Positions 21,599 through 24,839 of a stretch of 24,839 nucleotides of DNA are shown piece after piece (position 1 is the first letter of the stretch; every line of letters begins with the position of its first letter). The position numbers were made by a program, and so were the translations under genes. A model generated the notes under the pieces. The model was given only the letters and a program-made list of their open reading frames with translations. It was not told where the DNA came from and made no database searches. This DNA is from Bacteroidota bacterium. GTDB taxonomy: Bacteria > Bacteroidota > Bacteroidia > Chitinophagales > Chitinophagaceae. The stretch covers positions 1 through 24,839 of the forward strand of contig JAEZZY010000049.1 in NCBI GenBank assembly GCA_023418315.1, read 5' to 3'.

Positions 21599-22459
21599 GT
21601 GAGTTTAGTAGATAAATTTATTAATATCCGTAAAGGTGCCAATGGTGCGGAAATGAGCTTTGTAGATCATATCGAAGAGCTTCGCTGGCATGTTATCCGC
21701 TCGCTTATCGCGCTGATTATTGTATCTATAGCGGTGTTTTTTAATATTGAATGGATATTTGATAAAATTATTTTGGGCCCGGCCAAGGCGGATTTTGTTT
21801 CGTATCAATGGCTCTGTCAGCTTGGTCAGCTTATTCATGTGGATGTACTTTGCCTGGGCGATATGAGTTTGAAATTCCAAAATACGCAGCTCAGCGGGCA
21901 GTTTATGATGTCCTTTTCCGTATCGTTTATGATTGGGTTCATCATCGCGTTTCCTTATATTTTTTGGGAGCTATGGAAATTTATCAAACCGGCATTAAAA
22001 CCGGGTGAACTGAAATATGCAAGGGGAATTGTGTTTTGGTGCTCCCTGCTTTTTTTTATGGGTGTGTTGTTCGCTTATTTTATCATAGCGCCTTTTACCA
22101 TTAATTTCTTTGCCAATTATCAGCTCAGTCCTTCTTTTGAAAATATCATTACCATAGCCAATTATTACGATACGATGAATGATCTTATCCTCGGCATGGG
22201 CATTGTGTTTGAGCTGCCGGTAGTGGTCTTTTTTCTTTCACGTATAGGCTTGCTTACACCGCAGCTCATGCGCGAAAAAAGAAGGTTTGCCATCGTCATC
22301 ATTCTCATATTGGCAGCTGTTATTACCCCGCCCGATTGGTTCAGCATCTGGCTGGTAGCCATTCCTTTGTTAGTTTTGTATGAAGCAGGCATCCTTATCA
22401 GCGGGCGTGCGCTCAGAGACCGCCAAACAAAAGAAATCGCAAACAGAAATAAATACTAA
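21599..22459 (+). CDS. tatC: Sec-independent protein translocase TatC
   Basis: The core receptor of the twin-arginine translocase, which exports folded proteins across the inner membrane. The 286-residue sequence reads MSFVDHIEELRWHVIRSL at residues 19-36, then FPYIFWELWKFIKPALKPGE, FELPVVVFFLSRIGLLTP and AAVITPPDWFSIWLVAIPLL, all standard TatC landmarks. Six membrane helices are visible. The loop after helix 1 is longer than in E. coli, as is usual in Bacteroidota. The start is taken as GTG at 21599, because Bacteroidota TatC proteins often carry a short basic extension like FINIRKGANGAE; the ATG at 21653 is the alternative. tatA/tatB are not in the window. rpiB follows after five bases. Confidence 0.95.
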   Translation: MSLVDKFINIRKGANGAEMSFVDHIEELRWHVIRSLIALIIVSIAVFFNIEWIFDKIILGPAKADFVSYQWLCQLGQLIHVDVLCLGDMSLKFQNTQLSGQFMMSFSVSFMIGFIIAFPYIFWELWKFIKPALKPGELKYARGIVFWCSLLFFMGVLFAYFIIAPFTINFFANYQLSPSFENIITIANYYDTMNDLILGMGIVFELPVVVFFLSRIGLLTPQLMREKRRFAIVIILILAAVITPPDWFSIWLVAIPLLVLYEAGILISGRALRDRQTKEIANRNKY

Positions 22460-22464
22460 AATAT

Positions 22465-22911
22465 ATGCACACACAGTTTGATACTGCATTGCCCATTGCC
22501 ATAGGCGGCGACCATGCAGGATACGGGTACAAGGAAATCATCAACAAAATGCTGGCTGCAAAGGGTAGAACGGTAGATGACAAAGGCACGCATAGCGCTG
22601 ATAGTGTGGATTATCCGGATTATGCTCACCCTGTAGCGGAGATGGTTGAGAGCGGTAAAGCCTCCTTCGGCATTCTCATTTGTGGCAGTGGCAATGGTGT
22701 GTGTATGACGGCTAATAAACACAAAGACATTCGTGCGGCGCTTTGCTGGAATGAGGAATTAGCTGCGCTTGCACGTCAGCATAATAATGCCAATATTCTT
22801 TGTATTCCTGCCAGATTTGTAACGGAGGATGTGGCGCAGAAAATGGTAGAAACCTTTATGGCTACAGCTTTTGAGGGTGGAAGGCATGAGAAGCGCGTGG
22901 CGAAAATATAG
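22465..22911 (+). CDS. rpiB: Ribose-5-phosphate isomerase B
   Basis: Interconverts ribulose-5-phosphate and ribose-5-phosphate in the pentose phosphate pathway. The 148-residue sequence has GGDHAGYG (14-21), SVDYPDYA (47-54), and ILICGSGNGVCMTANKHKDI (70-89) with C73 in the position of the catalytic cysteine of E. coli RpiB, then RAALC and HNNANILCIPAR (106-117). A related subgroup acts as galactose-6-phosphate isomerase (LacA/LacB), but the overall pattern fits RpiB. The five-base gap after tatC shows an operon with no obvious functional link. The stop is eight bases from that of the convergent miaA. Confidence 0.94.
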   Translation: MHTQFDTALPIAIGGDHAGYGYKEIINKMLAAKGRTVDDKGTHSADSVDYPDYAHPVAEMVESGKASFGILICGSGNGVCMTANKHKDIRAALCWNEELAALARQHNNANILCIPARFVTEDVAQKMVETFMATAFEGGRHEKRVAKI

Positions 22912-22919
22912 GGAAGGCT

Positions 22920-23828
22920 CTATGAGCACAGACGTAAAATCTTTTCCACCACGTCGGGATCTGCAGCATTCATAAACACAATGTCTTTTTCCTTTTTAAA
23001 CCAAGTGATTTGTCGCTTGGCATAGTTGCGCGTGTGTTGTTTTATTTTATCAATGGCTTCCTGTAGCGTGCAGTTACCCTCAAAATAGTCAAACAATTCC
23101 GTATAGCCCACGGTTTGCAGATTTTTGAGATGTCGGTAAGGATAGAGCTTTCTTGCTTCTTCTTCCAGTCCTTCTTGCATCATTATGTCCACACGCCGGT
23201 TGATGCGGTTATACAAAATTTCGCGTGGCATTTCCAAGGCTATTTTGATAATGTTGAAAGGACGTTGTTTACTTTTCCCGGTTTTATAGTGGAGAATTGT
23301 ATTGCCGGTAGAGCGTTTGAAAATAAGCGCTCGTAGTAGTCTTGCAGGATTATCTTTTTCACTTTGTTCATAGAAAAGCGGATCTTCTTCGTGTATGGTT
23401 TTTTGCAGCCATTCCAAACCCTGTTGCCGATACGCTTCGTTGGTTTTTTGCTCTATGTCTTTGTTGGTATGCGGCATTTCATCCAGTCCTTCGCAGAGCG
23501 CTTTTATATAAAGCCCCGTGCCGCCGCACATGATGGCTATGTCCTGCTCGGAAAAAATAAGTTCTAAATATCCTAAGGCTAATCGCTCATAAGCGGCTGC
23601 CGTGAGGTGTTCCGTTACGGAAAATTCATCAATAAAATAATGCTTTACTGCTTGGAGTTCTTCCGGTGATGGCTTTGCTGTGCCGATGCTCATTTCTTTA
23701 TAACATTGCCGGCTGTCTGCGGAAAGTATAGCGGTATGAAAATGTTGGGCAAGGCGAATGGCTATTGCGGTTTTGCCTACGGCTGTAGGTCCGGTGATGA
23801 CAAGGAGGGTTTTATCCTTAATATTCAT
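22920..23828 (-). CDS. miaA: tRNA dimethylallyltransferase MiaA
   Basis: Adds a dimethylallyl group to N6 of A37 in tRNAs reading codons that begin with U, the first step of i6A/ms2i6A formation. The start is set at ATG 23826-23828 (MNIKDKTLLVITG), which places the Walker A loop GPTAVGKT near residues 13-20; a start at 23879 would add 17 atypical residues inside the upstream gene. ILSADSRQCYKEMSIGTAKP follows with the substrate-binding DSRQ, then HYFIDEF, IMCGGTGLYIKAL and the late NYAKRQITWFKKE motif. About 302 residues is normal. The gene overlaps the end of the pRiA4b ORF-3-like gene by 11 bases, so translation may be coupled. It shares dimethylallyl diphosphate with the isoprenoid enzymes of the window. 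Confidence 0.95.
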   Translation of the reverse strand: MNIKDKTLLVITGPTAVGKTAIAIRLAQHFHTAILSADSRQCYKEMSIGTAKPSPEELQAVKHYFIDEFSVTEHLTAAAYERLALGYLELIFSEQDIAIMCGGTGLYIKALCEGLDEMPHTNKDIEQKTNEAYRQQGLEWLQKTIHEEDPLFYEQSEKDNPARLLRALIFKRSTGNTILHYKTGKSKQRPFNIIKIALEMPREILYNRINRRVDIMMQEGLEEEARKLYPYRHLKNLQTVGYTELFDYFEGNCTLQEAIDKIKQHTRNYAKRQITWFKKEKDIVFMNAADPDVVEKILRLCS

Positions 23829-24372
23829 CGCCGCCTTCATCACCAAAAGATGCTGTTCCTTCCTCTCCTTCGCTGCCAAAACCTTCTGCCAAATCTTCGG
23901 AGCTGAGGTCGTATTTTTCCTCTACTTCCATCAGCGCATCATGTCCGGGGCCTTTTACGCCATATTGCGATGGTGCAATTCCTTCCTTGCGTAATACAAA
24001 AGGATAGGTGCGTTTTGGATTTTCTTCTTTTTCTACGCCGATTAGTTCTACAAGAAAGGTCCACTGCTTGGCAGGGTCATAAACATACACAAATTTTTGA
24101 TCCGGTTTAGTAACCAGTGCGGATATCGGAGTCTTGGTCATGGAAAGGGCGGGCGCATCTTTCTTGTTTAGCATCACTTCGCTGTTTATTTCTCTCCCTT
24201 GCTGCCACCGGTTATTGCTTTCATAGAAAGAAGCGCTGTGTTTCCCGTCAAATTCATAGGCTTTTAGGATTACCTGATGCAGGTCTAAAAAACTATGATT
24301 GCTGCGTACTTCCACATCGCGATAAATCTGGTCGTCTTCCTCCCAATAAACTCTAAAAAGTAATAAAGGCAT
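23818..24372 (-). CDS. Plasmid pRiA4b ORF-3-like domain protein
   Basis: A 184-residue protein of the PRiA4_ORF3 family, which has no proven biochemical role. LLLFRVYWEEDDQIYRDVEV at the N-terminus, SFLDLHQVILKAYEFDGKHS (27-46), FVYVYDPAKQWTFLVELIGV (about 93-112) and YPFVLRKEGIAPSQYG (123-138) are the family pattern. Relatives are sometimes named as IS1096 passenger proteins, but no transposase, inverted repeats or other mobile signs are visible here. The last 30 residues are a very acidic, glycine-rich tail (EGFGSEGEEGTASFGDEGG). The 3' end overlaps the miaA start. The leader upstream of the ATG contains heptamer repeats. Confidence 0.82.
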   Translation of the reverse strand: MPLLLFRVYWEEDDQIYRDVEVRSNHSFLDLHQVILKAYEFDGKHSASFYESNNRWQQGREINSEVMLNKKDAPALSMTKTPISALVTKPDQKFVYVYDPAKQWTFLVELIGVEKEENPKRTYPFVLRKEGIAPSQYGVKGPGHDALMEVEEKYDLSSEDLAEGFGSEGEEGTASFGDEGGDEY

Positions 24373-24380
24373 GGTTCAAA

Positions 24381-24401
24381 TGTAAAATGTAAAACGTAAA
24401 A
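24381..24401 (-). repeat. Three tandem heptamers upstream of the pRiA4b-like gene
   Basis: On the plus strand TGTAAAA, TGTAAAA and CGTAAAA follow one another (24381-24387, 24388-24394 and 24395-24401). On the minus strand they read TTTTACR and sit directly before the ATG at 24372. They resemble AT-rich short repeats I recall between genes of other Bacteroidota and may be slippage products. A -7-like TACATTTG (24377-24384) overlaps them but is too close to the ATG to serve it. Confidence 0.7.
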
Positions 24402-24460
24402 GGCAAAATAGTTGTAGCCGATTGTTCTTTTTGTTGGCAGGCATATAATTCTTGCCAAAG

Positions 24461-24498
24461 TAAAAAAGCAAGATGCACCCTTTGCTGCATCTTGCTTT
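24461..24498 (-). terminator. Rho-independent terminator of the T9SS cargo gene
   Basis: On the minus strand AAAGCAAGATGCA and TGCATCTTGCTTT (plus 24465-24477 and 24486-24498) form a perfect 13-base-pair stem with an eight-base loop, running into six T in all. It lies 27 bases beyond the stop of the partial gene at the window edge. Confidence 0.9.
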
Positions 24499-24525
24499 CT
24501 GTTTCTTTATTTCTAAAAACTTCCC

Positions 24526-24839
24526 TTACCGCACCAGCATCACTTCACCTTTTTCTTCATAATACTGTCCGTCGCTGCACTGATAGCGGATGAAGTAGAA
24601 ATATACGCCCATGTCTTGGGGAGCTCCGCCGAAGTTGCCATCCCAGCCCATGAGGTTGTCAGCGGTTTCAAAAATCTGTTGTCCCCAACGGTTTTTCACT
24701 ACAAATTTTGAGATTTTCTGATTGCCTTTGGTGATGGGTCGGAAGATGTCGTTTTTGCCATCCTGGTTAGGTGTGAAGGCTGTAGGGAAATTGATGACAC
24801 AGCAGTTCTCCGGTGTAACCCATATACTGCTGCTTGATT
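24526..24839 (-). CDS. C-terminal fragment of a T9SS type B sorted (gliding-motility-associated) protein
   Basis: Only the last 103 residues are in the window; the gene continues beyond the right edge. The fragment is a complete type B sorting domain of the type IX secretion system (the gliding-motility-associated C-terminal domain). NFPTAFTPNQDGKNDIFRP opens it, followed by KFVVKNRWGQQIFET, MGWDGNFGG, GVYFYFIRYQ and a closing GEVMLVR. Such domains guide cargo across the outer membrane and are then removed or anchored. Cysteines in ENCCVIN precede the domain. The cargo part, probably a large surface or secreted protein, is not visible. Termination is by the hairpin at 24461-24498. Confidence 0.93.
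   Translation of the reverse strand, partial: SSSSIWVTPENCCVINFPTAFTPNQDGKNDIFRPITKGNQKISKFVVKNRWGQQIFETADNLMGWDGNFGGAPQDMGVYFYFIRYQCSDGQYYEEKGEVMLVR

Noticed and set aside
23818..24372. Possible insertion-sequence passenger gene, because related proteins are named after IS1096
   Set aside because: No transposase, terminal inverted repeats or target duplications are visible, and the gene overlaps miaA, so it reads as a resident chromosomal gene.

Overview
The window reads as a chromosomal segment of a Bacteroidota bacterium, probably of the Chitinophagales/Chitinophagaceae type. Four observations support this. (1) Several genes are preceded by the Bacteroidota housekeeping promoter, TTTG or TTG, then about 19-20 bases, then TAnnTTTG. 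(2) The right edge holds the end of a protein with a type IX secretion (T9SS type B, gliding-motility-associated) sorting domain. (3) The F1 beta and a short epsilon subunit form their own two-gene unit. (4) There is a bacterial geranylgeranylglyceryl phosphate synthase and many Bacteroidota-style lipoproteins. Species-level placement is not possible from the sequence alone.

Layout. 1-2236 (+): mscL, a GGGP synthase gene, then the compact rpmH-rnpA-yidD cluster behind a clear promoter. 2430-3173 (+): a cysteine-rich modular lipoprotein with its own promoter. 3350-5576 (-): an SRPBCC protein, a MmcQ/YjbR protein and a DUF6607-like exported protein with a strong terminator. 5816-7679 (-): atpD-atpC, with a promoter, a terminator and a low-complexity repeat between the two genes. 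7967-12252 (+): an oxidoreductase, a lipoprotein and a polyprenyl glycosylphosphotransferase that look like part of a surface-glycan pathway, then a di-haem cytochrome c peroxidase. 12266-13228 (-): a long-chain polyprenyl diphosphate synthase. 13438-16970 (+): an OmpA-family protein with promoter and terminator, a type II NADH dehydrogenase and a YhbP-like flavin-binding protein. 16974-21405 (-): a TPR sensor histidine kinase, a serine hydrolase lipoprotein, an ACP phosphodiesterase and a YdeI-family protein. 21599-22911 (+): tatC and rpiB. 22920-24372 (-): miaA overlapping an upstream pRiA4b ORF-3-like gene. 24526-24839 (-): the T9SS cargo fragment.

How the genes fit together. Most are housekeeping or envelope functions: translation and membrane insertion (rpmH, rnpA, yidD, miaA), respiration (atpDC, NDH-2, polyprenyl synthase for the quinone tail, cytochrome c peroxidase), export (tatC, T9SS cargo) and envelope or stress (mscL, OmpA-like protein, sugar transferase, sensor kinase). 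I find no CRISPR array, integrase, transposase, tRNA, rRNA or recognisable defence or biosynthetic island. I did not find a convincing new multi-gene system. The most interesting items are the cysteine-rich lipoprotein, the lipoprotein coupled to the glycosylphosphotransferase, the OmpA domain lacking its peptidoglycan-binding aspartate, the orphan GGGP synthase and the short intergenic repeats.
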